A stretch of DNA of 64,000 nucleotides, taken from the NCBI GenBank assembly GCA_032164295.1, contig JAJHTX010000006.1, positions 2,790,001-2,854,000 on the forward strand, in the 5' to 3' direction. Shown one piece after another: positions 1 to 11,969 of the stretch. Every line of letters starts with the position of its first letter. Position 1 is the first letter of the stretch. The notes below the pieces were generated by a model that saw only the letters and a program-made list of their open reading frames with translations, searched no databases and was not told the origin of the DNA. This DNA is from Inonotus obliquus (lineage: Eukaryota > Basidiomycota > Agaricomycetes > Hymenochaetales > Hymenochaetaceae). The translations under genes were made by a program, and so were the position numbers.

Positions 1-2723
1 CAACTTGAGGGCATAGGAGTGTGACACGGATCTTGCAAGTGTGATGTCCAGATTTTTGCGCCAAATGTAGAACAACGCATTAGCCAATGCTATTGCTGTG
101 GCTGAAGATCGGGTTTGGGATCGACGAGATTTTCGGGGATGCATAGCTTGCGGGGGAGACGATAGTTCTCGTTGGTGGCATGAGAAACCTCTGCGGATTG
201 CTTGCTTGGTTCCAGTGTCGACACTAGCGACAGACAATAACCGACCTAACAGGCTCTTGTCGAACGAGTTGACCGATGTGATCAAGCGACCTGTCAAGTC
301 CTCAGTCCCTCCTTACACACCGGAGCACATACGATGCTCGATGACGACTCTGTGTGTATGTGGCGTAATTGAGTAGATAAGGATCCATTCACCCGATTGT
401 TCCGGTATTATCTGCGCGCTGTTAAAAGAAAAAGACCTCCGCCGTAACTCCCTGTCTGAAAATGAAAAATGGTCCGGAGCTGACAATGTTGGTATCTGGA
501 TAGGAGCAATGAGTCGATAACTGTTGTTATCTGCAAGAAGAGCAGTCTTATATTTGTTGTGATGCGTGATGAGGCCGTAAACCTCTCTGGATGCCATTAC
601 TTTTTGTTATCTTGTAGTGACAAATTCGGATGTCATTTTGGTCCTGGTCCGAGGAATCTAGCGAGAAGCTCTTCGGACCGAACGGAGAAACGTATGTACA
701 GCCCCTCGCATTTCGATCCTCCGTAGTGCATTGATAGTTCCTTTCCTTCACTTGAAACGGCGCGGCATTCTATTGATCTTTAAGGAATTTGCAATCTAAA
801 AGAAGTTGTGATGAAATTTTAATAGACGGAGGATGAGTAAACTGGGCACAGCAACATAACATTAAATGTCTGGCAAGTTGCATGATAATTACTCATCGCC
901 CAGCTTTTTTATAATTTCGGCACTGAAGGTATGCGAGCGATTTCTTGGTCCTTGATTTTCGGAATCGCTTCGACTGGGTTTCAGCGACAAGACAATCTTG
1001 AATATTCTGCCGATAGAATGGACGTCCCTGTCCTGTCCAGTGGTATGCGGAGAATGAGAAAAACACGCGTAGCGAGAAATGTTCTGCAGAATTCGTGTAG
1101 AAAAACCATCGTCCAAAATTATTACCTCTTGCGCACCATGCATACAACTTGAATATGTCATGCTAGAGCATCGGACGAAAACGCGCGAAGGCTCGGACCT
1201 GCTGGCCATGCGAGGAAACCCCAACTCTCCATTGGCCACAGTGATATTCGTAAAATTATCCAATACATGCCGCGGAAGCAGGAGATTCGGATGGAAGAAT
1301 CACACGACGAGACGGATAAGTGCGACCAGTCGGCCAGTCTCAGTACAGTGCCCTCGGTAATCCAAAGAACATGCTTGAGATCAGCTTGACGCATAGTACG
1401 GGCACCACCACGGTATCTGATTTGCACAGAGAACGTTGGGATTCCACACTAGCCAAATGGACATCCGGGTCATTGATAGCACAGACCAGCGGATGGTCGC
1501 GGTGACTTTTCTCCGACTTGTCTGTGTGTTGCATGACGGCATTCCGTATGTCGGGGGCTCTTGGCAATGCTCGCGTGCGGATTTCTGAGGCTCAGTAGGC
1601 ATCTTCTTTCGATTACGATTACTCGAATGGACAGCCTCCTTCGAGACGGGAAAATGAGCGATTTACGAGAGAAGTAAATGGTTCGAGATTGGCGATGATA
1701 TGAGTTGCAGGCGTTGTAGAAAACCCGATGTCGGTTAGAATAGAAAAATAAGAGTTGAATGATAAACCATCGGTTAGGCCAAGTGATGCAAGCTTCGACA
1801 GTGTTGAAAGTTAGCGTGATTGTTGTGGGATAAAATCTTGATAGATTAACGGTGGTATTTCCTTGCATGAATATCATTTGGATTAGAGTTACACTGCCCT
1901 GAGGGTGGGTCACGTCCATGTCTTTGATGGCGATCAGGTACGTGTCCTACACCATTAACTCTTGGCCAAAAGGATCTGTGAGACAAGGACGCCTAGCAGG
2001 TTTCACATAGCTGAGCCACGCAATTCATGTGGAACATAAGCAGGCGATGGTTGACGACGAGGAGGGAGAATAGTAAAGGCGCAAGAAAGGAAGGTTATCA
2101 GCGAGCGACGCGTCACGGCGAGAAGTGGCCGATGTGAGACTTGTAAGAGCACGTGCCAAACCATAACGCTGTCACACACGCCGTTCTGGTGGTGGAACAA
2201 CTGCGAACAAACACAATATTTGAAAGGTGGATTAGATGGCGGTCGCGGCGCAGCCTTGTTATGAACACTAAATGATATCTGATACCAACACTCAAGAAGT
2301 CGAAGAGAATATTGGATGAGGCGAGGCAGTGCGTGATGTGACTTTGTTTCGAGGAGAGGCATCAGTGCGCATTCCCTGAACCGACTGACTAACTGCCGAT
2401 GCCGACTCCGCCCATCCGTCCGCCATCTATTATATCTACTTGCTATATATCTCTCATCATCCCCCTTCTCCTTCGTCCTTTTTCTCCTTCCGTCCCGTTC
2501 TTATTTCTCAACTACGCTATGGACGTTTCTTCGAATTAGTACTACCCCGCAATTATCTCCAAGTCAGTCTCAGATTTAGTCAATCAAACACCATCACCCA
2601 GCGTCCTAGTTCTTCTGACTATTAAACTCGACGCTATTGTACTCTACTTTCCCTGCTGCCCGTAGTCTACCCGCGCTCTCATATACTCTCGCTCCCCGTT
2701 CCCCAACTTTGCTTTACTATACT
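1..2723. other. Stretch without a called gene; promoter of the regulator at its right end
   Basis: I find no convincing gene in 1-2400. Minus-strand reading frames at 889-1263, 1470-1919 and 2003-2362 are open for 119-149 codons but show no recognisable motif and no convincing splice partners. From about 2430 the + strand becomes pyrimidine-rich with TATA-like runs (TATATCTACT, CTATATATCT at 2431-2455), which fits the core promoter and leader of the gene starting at 2724. Confidence 0.4.
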
Positions 2724-5692
2724 ATGACTCACCAAGGAGCAACTCCCTCTGATTCTGGCTCTGGCTCTGGTTCAGGCTCCGCCTCAGCTGAAGTACGTGC
2801 AGGTTCAAGTTCAGGCTCTGCCCCGGGAACGACATCGCTTCCCAGAGGAAAAGCTTGCCTGAGATGTCGAAAGCGCAAAATGGTTAGTCTTCTGTTATTG
2901 CTCGCAACTTTTTGTTTGTTTCTGTTTCGCCCACCTCACGCGGTGCACGCATTTCTTTCATTTCTTCCTTCAACTTCGATTTCCTTTCCTTTCCGTTGCT
3001 CCATATGATTGTGCTTCAGTCTACCACGGTAGACATTCGATTGCGACTGCCGCACCCGAAGAGGATCGGTCTTTATTTTTTCACCTTTTTTTTCTCTTAT
3101 TTTATTTACCCCTGTTGTATAAATGTTAACCAAGTACTTCGCTTCAGCGCTGCGATGGCATGCACCCAGCATGTGCACAATGCGTCCGCGCTCACAAGGG
3201 CGATGCTTGCCAGTATGATGATGGACGCGGCAAGACCCGTACTCAAGCTTTGCGAGAACGGATCGTTCGGCTCGAGGCGGAACTCCAACGGCTCCGAGAA
3301 GGACGGGGTGAATCATCAATGGGTAGCCCGGGGGGCCGGGAGGATAGCGTATTCCTCATGGATCCGCATGCGCCCCCACCGCCACCCTCGAGCTCGTCGA
3401 GCGACAACACCTACGGCGAGTTCGACTTTGTCGACTTCGGAGCCGATGCCTTCGGACCCGCCTCGGGTATGGATATTGAACGTCCTACGACAAGCCTCTC
3501 GGATCCGTCAATGTCCGTTTCCGCTCCCCCCTTCACTTCCGAACCCATCTCGTTTGATCCTTTGGATTCATATGAACTTGAAGGTGGTGTTCAGCGTAAT
3601 CGCACTATAAGGCCACGTGACCGCCTTCGGACTGTCAACAGTGGAGTATTGCGCGAGCCAAAGGAAAGACCGCGTCCGTCGTCTGGAGTATTTGGATATA
3701 GTGCGAATCACCCACTTGCACAAGCTTATGGATCGCCTTATCACGGTCAATTCCAGCCGGGACATTCTAGGACATCGAGCACGGGTTCACAAAGTCCAAG
3801 TTCGAGCACTGTAGGTAGCATAGGCGGACATGGTCATCAGTTGGGAACATCGCCGTATAGCAACTACGCCGGTAAGGTCTCCTTGGTCTTGCTTATTAGC
3901 AGTTGTTCATTGATTCTGGAACAGACCCATTATCACACGAGGTTTCCCCCTTCCCTTCCCCGGACCCCTCGGTCTTCACATCTGCCGTTCCCGCATTCGC
4001 ATCAATGCGCCTCGATCGCGACATAGGGTTAGACATCGGCCCGGATTCGGAGGCAACTCTTGTGCAGCTAGTTGTAGCACACCGTGATCAGTTCGGACTT
4101 GCCCTTCACCCAGGACGTCTCTTGGCGTCGCTTTCTCAGACGCCTAGTACGCAAAATCATCCTGTATTGAAGGATGCGCTCATGTTAATGGGCGCGTACC
4201 TTGCGCGTCGTGCTTGCGGCACTTCGATTATTAGCGAGTCGGCTGAGATTGTTTTATTGAGGCGCGCCCAGTCTGGTGTGAACGATGCTTTACACGTTGC
4301 TGCCCTTCAACAATCTTCGCAGCCAGACGGCACCGTTTCGCCTTCGTTGCATGGTCAGAAGCAAGGTCATGGAAATGACAGCTACGCTGCCCCTGCGCTC
4401 GACGCTTTACAGGCCCATATACTCCTTGCGCGGTACCTCTATTCGGACGGAAGGGTTAACGAAGCCCGTGTGCATGCCGCGGGAGCCGCTGATCTGGCGT
4501 TACAGCTTGGTTTGCATCAGCTATCATCGAACGGAGCAAGAAACGAGTCTGGAGCGAGTAGACTACATCTTCCGCCCGCGAATGATCCTGTGACACTCGG
4601 TGAACGCGTTGCTCTTTTCTGGGCGACGTTTGTGCTGGATCGAATGGTAGCTACTGCGCTTGGCCTACCTCCGTGCATTGCGGATGATGAGTGCATTGAA
4701 ACACGAGTGGACACGCCTTGGCCGGAAGAGGTGGAAGAATACGAAAATGCAAGTCTCACATTATCTCGATAAAATTTTGTGCCAAACATGTTTACTGACA
4801 AAACCTTTCACATACAGAGTCCTATGGAGAGTATAGTTGGCTCAGCGACGCTGCGATCGTTCTTTATCAGCCAAGGCATGCAAGTCCCCGGCGCTTCATT
4901 AGGGGGATTCGCGCCATTCGCTTTACTTGCAAAGGCATCAGCGCTATATGCAGCTTGCGCGAGAACCTCAGTCAATTGGGGTGTCCATTCTCCCGCACTG
5001 CCTCCATCAGCCATCTACATCTCGTCTTCCGCCTCTCCAAATTCGAATGTGACACATAACGCTGAGGATCCTTCGGTGGCTTTCGCTCGACTTGAAACAT
5101 GCCTTGCGCGACTCGCATCTACCCTGCTCCCTATGCAGCAGTTGGGTGCAGGACTTCCGGATGGTGAGAGGAGGAAGCAGGTGGTGCTTCATACACTCAT
5201 CCATTCGAGCGTCGTGAGATTACATTCCCGTCTTGCGCGGGCTGGCGTTAGCGTAAGTCTTGATAAGTGCGTAAGGGCCGCGCGCGCAGCTGCTGCTCTC
5301 ACGAGATCACATGTTGTGGAGAAAGACTACCCTCTGCTTGATCCTGTATTTAAGGTACGTAAAAGTTGACCTGTACACGCTTTTCAATTGTTGCTGACTG
5401 AGTTTATTTTCTGTAGAGTTGCTGGTCTGTGCTTGCGGACGTTTTTACTTGGGAGCCGGTGCAGGCCAGCGCTGCGACACCCGGGTGTTCTGCATCAGCC
5501 TGGGTACCACACGATCATGGCACTATACTTGCGGCTTTAGCGCGCCTTCAGGGGACTATGAATACTCAAACCTTTTCGGGCATGGACTCAAGTCCAGGTT
5601 CCGGTACGTAGCCAATCCCTTCGTTCTCTGCTGTATAACATTATCCCCTACTTTTTGTCATATTTCTATTCGCTTGGGTAGCAAAGATCTAA
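2724..5692 (+). CDS. Zn2Cys6 fungal transcription factor with fungal-specific regulatory domain
   Basis: Six exons fit in phase: 2724-2882, 3148-3871, 3925-4748, 4818-5354, 5417-5603 and 5682-5692, giving about 813 residues. If the last intron is kept, a stop at 5609-5611 ends the protein almost identically. Exon 1 encodes a Ser/Gly-rich start and the first half of the zinc cluster (CLRCRKRKM). Exon 2 completes it with RCDG, then CAQC and a last Cys in GDACQY, the six-Cys binuclear cluster that binds DNA. A short leucine heptad region (RIVRLEAELQRLREG) follows, as expected for a dimerisation coil. The middle is Ser/Pro-rich and disordered. Exons 3-4 hold the fungal_trans-type regulatory region with the familiar FWATFVLDRMVATALG stretch. 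The intron 4749-4817 has a GCAAGT donor and a CAG acceptor; only this GC-AG choice keeps the frame. Target genes cannot be inferred. Confidence 0.92.
4749..4817 (+). other. GC-AG intron in the Zn2Cys6 regulator
   Basis: The exon before ends in AAT and the intron starts GCAAGT, the usual form of a GC donor. It ends ACATACAG and joins phase 0 to phase 0. The nearby GT at 4753 would leave the downstream exon out of frame. Confidence 0.7.
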
Positions 5693-7439
5693 TCGTTGTT
5701 TCTTATTTTCTCTTTCTCTTTCTTTGGGTCGCATACACCATCGTACGTTTATCTAATGGCAAAATCGAATTGGAATGGAAATCGGAATGTCTCGATTGTC
5801 ACCGCGTGGTCCTTTCCGAATCCGGTTCGATCCAACGACGTGATGCTACCTCGTTATCGATTTGGATCTCCATCATCGGATACAGCATACCAACGCCCGC
5901 TTGTGCTCTCGTAGGATTCCCTTCTTGACGCGCCACTCGCAACGAACTCCGGCCGGGTCGATCGGAGTTGGGTTTAGTGGCCTTGACGATGCGACGATGT
6001 GACTTTTTCTGATTCTTTCTCGAGACTCATCCGAGTATTTTTGCAATTTATGTTTTTTTCCCTTTTCGGATGAAGTTGCGGGTTTTCTTTTCTCTTTCTC
6101 TTGGGGTGGTGGCTTACCTGGCCACTGTTATCCTCCTCGCTTTTGGGGGGCGCGCTTATGTCGCGAAATTTAGCTTATTTGGAGATGCTGCAGCAAGCCA
6201 GCTAGGAGCACTACCAAAGCTGCCGACGTTACCTTCACCGCCTTCCGCTACGCAATCCCTCCTCAACATGCCTTGGCTACATCACGCGTCGACGGTAGAT
6301 GCTTTGTTGCGATTCAATATTCGAGTGTATCGCTTCATTCATCCCCTTTCTTCCTTCCTCTTCCGCCGAGAGCGGTTTGCTCTTTGCCTTATTCATTCCG
6401 CCTTTTGTTTCATTCTACGATGAGACGGACTCTTGGCTTTCTTCTTTCTATTTTCATTTCGAGGTGAAACTCGATTTGAATTTTTCGGCACGACGTACTC
6501 ATGCACGACTGCTTTACTCCTCCTTTCACGCAATCACTCTTTGTTTTTCTTTTCTTATTTCACTCGCAAAGAATTCCCAACCGAACACGGACATTGCTTT
6601 GTTAGAGTAGTAGTGCAAACGGATAGCCGCATGGACGCCTTTTTTGGGACTTTCTTTGGGATAGGATAGGATAGACTTTCCGGACTTTTTCTAATTCGGT
6701 ATGGTTTTGGGCAGGGTTGTGTGTTTGGGATTTTTGTGGATGGGGAATAGCCTGTATGCCCTTTTGACATTGCACATGGACATTGCACTGCGGACGCTCG
6801 AGGACATTTGCCTTCCCCTCCCACTTTTTCTTACCCGCACCATTCCCCATTTCCCATCATTCCTATTCGTATTCCCTTATAGCCAGAAGTGGCACCCTGG
6901 CGGCAGAATGCGGACTTGAATTCGGTCTGGAACTTGTTGTGTATCTTTATTGACTTTGCTTTCGTTGCTATTATTTATCTAGGCCTTTTTATTTTGGTAA
7001 TATCTCATTTCTCCAACTGCCAAATCTTTCCACTGGTTGTTGTCGTCACGTAGCACACGCTTACATGTTTATAATATTCGCCACACACTCTCTTCTCTTC
7101 TTCCGTAATCACTGCTCATCACTTTCATTAGGTTGACCCTTTTCTCCTTCATTACTTACCACTATCTTTCCATTCATTCGTATTCGGACATTGTTGTATC
7201 TATAGCTTGATACGGATACCAAGGATAGTGAACGCTCGGACGCTGGGATCCAATGTTATTATTTACATTCGCTCTTTAGTAGATAATTTGTTATCGTAAT
7301 CTTTGGGGCAATACAGCTACGTGACCGTGACGGATAATTGAAAGATCACGGGACGGGACTTGTACACTAGGCTGCTTCGGACGTAAATATATTTACGGAC
7401 AGGAAATGGAAGATCTGAGTGAGTATCTCGGAATAGACC
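5693..7439. other. 3' region of the regulator and intergenic DNA
   Basis: Pyrimidine-rich, low-information sequence. An ORF from 6070 begins with a hydrophobic stretch like a signal anchor but has no splice partner or motif, so I do not call it. A short direct repeat of ATAGG lies near 6660. Nothing else is recognisable. Confidence 0.4.
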
Positions 7440-7982
7440 ATGGCGGAGGGCTGTGCTGCCCAAAATGAACTTCTTTTCTTCTTGATGAGCGAGATCGGCC
7501 CGTCCGATTACACACTTACTGTAGATCTTTTTTACTTATTTGGTCCATCGGTCTTGTCTTCTCTCCGGCTTCCCTCGAGAACGCCGCTCAGCTGGTTGCT
7601 TGAACGTCTCGCATTGGTTGTATCGTTTTTCTCTCGTGAGAGCGTTCGTGGTTTGATTCGCATGCTAAGTTACTTCGTGTCTTTCGTTTCAAAGGAATTC
7701 AATCATCCAGCCGGACTGGTGGTACTTGAACCTGGATTGGGCTGTGCTTGTTACTCATGGCAACAGCTCAGGAACAATTCTAGGTTCTTGGGTCTCGAGT
7801 CCGTGCGACCTCGAGCATTAAAAATGACTCAGGGTATTAGTCACAACACGAACTGGACGAAGGTTAAGTTCACCGTGACTGTATATGAAGATGTATGGTT
7901 TATCCCCGCTGCTAAAACCATCAATGTTTCGCTCGCCGCTCTGCCTCCATTCAAGATGCTTCCTATGATTGTTCCTGGCTGA
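7440..7982 (+). CDS. Unrecognised ORF, 180 codons
   Basis: Open for 180 codons with no recognisable family. The centre is hydrophobic (LALVVSFFSRESV) and the end is beta-rich (VKFTVTVYEDVWF). Another open frame follows from 7969 and a further short one from 8213, so this could be the 5' part of the gene at 8460-9243. I could not find a chain of introns that joins them without a stop. It may also be spurious. Confidence 0.25.
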   Translation: MAEGCAAQNELLFFLMSEIGPSDYTLTVDLFYLFGPSVLSSLRLPSRTPLSWLLERLALVVSFFSRESVRGLIRMLSYFVSFVSKEFNHPAGLVVLEPGLGCACYSWQQLRNNSRFLGLESVRPRALKMTQGISHNTNWTKVKFTVTVYEDVWFIPAAKTINVSLAALPPFKMLPMIVPG

Positions 7983-8459
7983 ATTTAGGTGTCAAGGGAC
8001 GTTGAATTGGCGGTATCCAACTGAGATCATGAAGAACTTCGGAAGTACAACGTACACGGTACAGTGCTTTACCCTTCGTAAATTCGACATCAAGGTAGGG
8101 CCGTCGCTAAGTACAAGAGCACGTAGCAGGACGAAGTGTCAGGTGGAAACGCCACTTAGCAAAGTACGTTCGTTTTTGCAAGGATGCGTCTCACGGGATT
8201 TTATTCGATTTCATGGGAACATTAGGAATCTTGATCTCTGCAAGGTTTTACCTTGTAGCGACCTTTTTCTACGTCGCAGACCGTCTTATTATCATAAGCG
8301 ACGTTGTGTCTTTTCACGTCTTGCTTTCCCTTTGCATTCGGCCGAAAGGAGATGTTTCGTCAGTAAGTTCAACTCGGCAACTAGGATGCAAAGTGTATTC
8401 TGCTGCATAATAAGCTCCTTGGGTCGCAATCGACCAGACAATCTTCTGACTCGAGTGGT

Positions 8460-9243
8460 ATGCAGGATGGAAGTCTGAAAGGGGAACATGTGCAGCCTGG
8501 ACCTGGACCTGAGGTCGAGGCTGAGCATGTTCATGCAAGTGGTTTGAATACAGCTGCACTCGCCACGGATGTCGCGACTAAGGATGGGGCCACTGTTCAC
8601 GGAGCCGATGGACTTGTGGCACCTGAACAGAGCTCTGGCGTGGTCTCTACCAATAACGCTCTTGGACAGTCGGACTTGGAGGATGCTTCACGGGTGTCTC
8701 CTTGGGATGATATTGACAAGAGCTTGCATGGAGGCTTGAAAGAATGTGAGTTTTCTGATTCTAAAGTATCATATGATCGATCTGGTTCTAATGTTTCTGG
8801 CTTCTGGATGGGTACTTCAGATTTACAGCTCTTCTTTGGAACCACTGAATTCGCGAAGGATAACGACATGATTCGGCCGAGTGTTGGTATGTCATTCAAA
8901 TAGTTCCTTTCGTAAATAAGGGTAGTTGACCAATGATGTCAATTCCTTAGATTGTTGGAAGTCATGCGTTTTTGATAAGACGTGTTCTTCCATGGCTGTT
9001 AATCCGGTGCCTCAAGGAAGTGCTGCTGATAGACAAGAAGCAGAGCTCGATCTCATTTACTCAATTCTCTATGTGGTCCTCATGCACTTGATGGCCATAC
9101 ATCCTGAGAAGAAGCAGCGGATAAGAACCGTGAGGTTCAGGATTACTGACGTATGCATGCAGCGAAACAAGAGGTTGATGGTCCTGTGGCGGGAAAAGCA
9201 AAAGAAACTGGATGATAGTTCCCCTGTAGTCGAGGATGAATAA
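8460..9243 (+). CDS. Diverged family A-like protein (start uncertain)
   Basis: Two exons join in phase: 8460-8886 and 8951-9243, around a 64-base intron (GTATGT donor, CCTTAG acceptor, phase 1). The first part is acidic and Gly/Ser-rich. The second begins with a Cys motif (DCWKSC then KTCSS), followed by a hydrophobic helix (LDLIYSILYVVLMHLM) and a basic, charged tail. The Cys motif directly after a phase-1 intron and the helix-plus-basic-tail order resemble the second exon of the family A genes at 10.2, 28.0, 30.5 and 33.0 kb, so I infer a distant paralogue. A strong TGCAG acceptor at 8461-8465 and a GTAAGT donor at 8363 suggest an extra upstream exon (8213-8362, in phase), which would make the true start earlier. 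Function unknown. Confidence 0.6.
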
Positions 9244-9399
9244 GTCGCTCTTTACATTAATAACATTCCTTTGTTGAAAAACTCAAGGGTGATATATGAT
9301 TCACTTTATGACCCTTTCGTATTTTCCGACAAGAGTCGAATTCGATGATCCAAGTCGCGACTTGCGGACGAAAGCGTGAGAGAATACTTACATTTTCGA

Positions 9400-9530
9400 T
9401 CGGAGACTGTGGCGAAGAACCTACTCGAATAGGTTCTCCACTTCGACTTTGCATCAATGATGCAAAAGTCGTAATTGCAGCCCATCTCATCTGCACTGTG
9501 TGAGCACAAGGTACTTCGTGCGGTCACAAG
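9400..9530 (+). repeat. Degenerate copy of the family A upstream block
   Basis: Contains the landmark series found ahead of the A genes: AGGTTCTCCACTTCGA, TTTGCATCA, CCCATCTCATCT and GTGAGCACAAG. It is diverged and not followed by an A gene. Confidence 0.5.
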
Positions 9531-9689
9531 TTATGTTGGAAAGTCTTGAACAGACAAACTGTGCATTTTACCCTCTGAGCCTAGTCGCGGCCAGCGGTTC
9601 CGAGCCATTTGCAGGTAGAGGGACATGTGCCAAAGCCGCTCAAAAATGTGTTCAGCTTTGCACATGTGGTGAAGAACATTGCTTCTTTC

Positions 9690-10200
9690 CTTGTGTAATG
9701 TACGTGCGAAAGTCTTGCTCGATTAGGCGACTAAGGCGGGTCGTGTGTGCACAGTACTTTGCAAGATAGACGACTATGAATGGGCGTATCTGAAGTGGGC
9801 GTGCAGCCAATGGACTCGCCACCTTTCAAGGTCAAGATAACGGACCAAGTGCGAGTATTTCCGGCCTCGGTAGTAGTTGAGAAGAAGATACCGATCATCT
9901 TTAGTCAGTAGGACACTCAACGTAGAGCTGGCCCAGCTGGGGCGAGAAGCCCGCTTGACTAGGCTCTCCACTTCGAGTTTGCATCATGTAGCGAAGGATT
10001 GCATTGCGTCGGCACGAGTATTTGGCCAGATCTAGTAATTTTCACTACACAGATCCATTTCGAACAAGTTTGCAACAGCAAAACAAGACTGTACTAGGAG
10101 CGCATTGCTTGTAAACCAATCTACCCGCAAAGTAGCATATAAAACTCGTGTAGCGTCTTAATTAGCCACGCAGAACTGTGAACCGACAAAGGCCACCAAT
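9690..10200 (+). promoter_or_regulatory. Family A upstream block, copy 1 (with TATA box)
   Basis: About 500 bases that recur ahead of the A copies at 30.5 and 33.0 kb. Shared landmarks are a GTACGTGC...CTTGCTCGA start, GACTAGGCTCTCCACTTCGA, TTGCATCATGTAGCGAAGG, ACTGTACTAGGAGCG and finally CATATAAAACTCGTG. The last is a TATA box about 60 bases before the ATG at 10201. A conserved block ending in a TATA box suggests that promoter and gene were duplicated as one unit. Confidence 0.65.
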
Positions 10201-10920
10201 ATGAGCAACAGGGAACGGAGGAAAGCGAACTTTGCTCAGAGAAAAAGTCTTGTCCGAACCGCCTCTGAGAATAGCAGTCTACACGACATTAGCGAAGACT
10301 CGAGTGACGTGCATTTTGCAGAGTTTCTTGACGAGCCGTTGGATAAAAGTGAGCTTCCATGGATCCTCTTGGGATAATTATCTGCTTTCTTACCTCTGGA
10401 GCAATAGTACTGGAGAAGCTGTACGGTATAAAAGGCGTCGAACAACTCGAGATATCTGGCAAGGGTAAGGATACCACCATCAGAACTCCAGGAGGTGAGT
10501 AATCCTTCGCTGTTGACAGCTCCTGCTCGCTAAAAGCATCGGTACCACTGAACAGACTCCAAAGGGTGCCTAGTAGGTGGTACTACTTGCGGATGCTCCA
10601 AACTCCAAGCTCAAGGAAAATCGGGTGATAAGGAGACACGAAATCTAAGGCTTCATAGAAATATCATAGATAACATACGCACCCTGTTGATAACTAACCA
10701 CAAAGAAAAACGGGATGAAATTAAAAAGGCTGAAACGAAGAATGGGAGCTGGACGCAAAGATCCAGAAAAGGAGGAAACAAAGGGAAAATGAGGAAGCAC
10801 AGAGGAAAAGAAAAGCAGAGGAAAAAAGAAAAGAAGCCCTGGACTATAACAGGCAATACTTTAGCCCAGTCGGGAAGAGAGGGGTCAGGGAAAAGTCGCC
10901 GAATGATGAGTGAGTGCTAG
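10201..10920 (+). pseudogene. Family A copy 1, broken by a frameshift
   Basis: Exon 1 begins at the ATG 10201 and matches the family plan (acidic start, then FLDEPLDKSELPWIL), but a TAA follows directly after residue 58. Alignment with the copies at 28.0 and 30.5 kb shows one base missing in the codons for the membrane segment, and the family sequence continues in the next frame. The GTGAGTAATCC donor at 10495 and the AACAG acceptor at 10555 are kept, and exon 2 (10556-10920) is fully open with the TTCG Cys remnant and a very basic tail, longer than in other copies. It lies behind its own TATA-containing block. No B gene follows it. Confidence 0.65.
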
Positions 10921-11354
10921 TGGGCTTCGAAATGTAATGTTCAGCTGTTAGTCATCTAGTTACAAATAGTCATTACGATTTCATCCATCAGACATCACTG
11001 GTCATATATAAGAATATATTATATTTCAAGTGTTACCATTAGTACCATCACTGATCAGAAGAAATTCGTAATAATAAGCTCGCTTATCAATGCCCGACTT
11101 TTCCACTCTGCCGCTGTTCTGCACTGTAGATTGTATGCAAGGCCATTTTACAAAAAAGCTTTCAGAGTTGCAAGTAATGTAGTCCTTCAATCAAACAATT
11201 TGCAGCTATTTGTGAGAAAATGCAGCGGGAAAAATAATATTTCACTCAGGTTGTAAATATCATTCAATTCAATAGGTGGGAAACGGACAAGAGGGTACTA
11301 GCATAGTACCTAAGGTGGTATAACCATGAGTTAGCATACTACCTGACTTATTGA
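10921..11354. other. AT-rich spacer
   Basis: No open frame of note and no match that I can see to the B genes that follow other A copies. Confidence 0.4.
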
Positions 11355-11760
11355 GTAGAGTAGGAAAGTGGGAAGGCCATGTGATAGTGGTCCAAAGTGC
11401 AAAGAGGAGTGAGCAAATAGCCAAAGGACTCACACAATAGCAGACTGAGTACTAGTACTTCCAGACACAGTAGCTTAGTGAGTTTGTGACGAAGATACCG
11501 ATAATCTTTAGCTGGGGCACTCTATGTAGAGCTGGGGTGAGAAGCCTGCTTGACCAGGCTCTCTACCTCGAGTTTGCATTATGTAGTGAAGGATTGAATT
11601 CATTGCGGCACAATCATCTATTTTGCATTACGTGAGCACAAGTATTTGGTAGTTTGCATGAATCCATTTTCAACAAATCTCGAGCAGCAAAACAGGACTG
11701 TATTAGGAGCGGATGGCTTGTGGACCAATCTACCAGAAAAGTACCATCAGGAAAAACCAG
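11355..11760 (+). repeat. Orphan copy of the family A upstream block
   Basis: Repeats the block seen at 30.1-30.48 kb: GTAGGAAAGTGGGAAG-like start, GAGTACTAGTACTTCC, AGTAGCTTAGT, CTTGACCAGGCTCTC, TTTGCATTA, ACGTGAGCACAAGTATTTGG, AACAGGACTGTATTAGGAGC and GACCAATCTACCAG. It stops just before the TATA box and no A gene follows. The retroelement lies about 200 bases downstream. Confidence 0.6.
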
Positions 11761-11969
11761 ATCCCCGGAAAGTGATAGAATAGATAGAATAGCATAGAAT
11801 AGCCAGAATCCCTTTAGAAGAGCAAACAGAACGGGTAGAATGCCCATGATCGGCAGCTTGGCACCTCTGGGCATTTATTGATCTGCACGATCAAGTCAAG
11901 ACTTGCCGACCCTCAATTGAGCACGACCACGTGCTGGTTGATCTCTTTAAAATTTTCTGCACGACGCGT

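Noticed and set aside
889..1919. Possible multi-exon minus-strand gene in 0.9-1.9 kb
   Set aside because: Several frames are open at once and no chain of introns gives a consistent protein or motif.
6070..6423. ORF with an N-terminal hydrophobic stretch
   Set aside because: It lies in the pyrimidine-rich 3' flank of the regulator, has biased composition and no splice partner.
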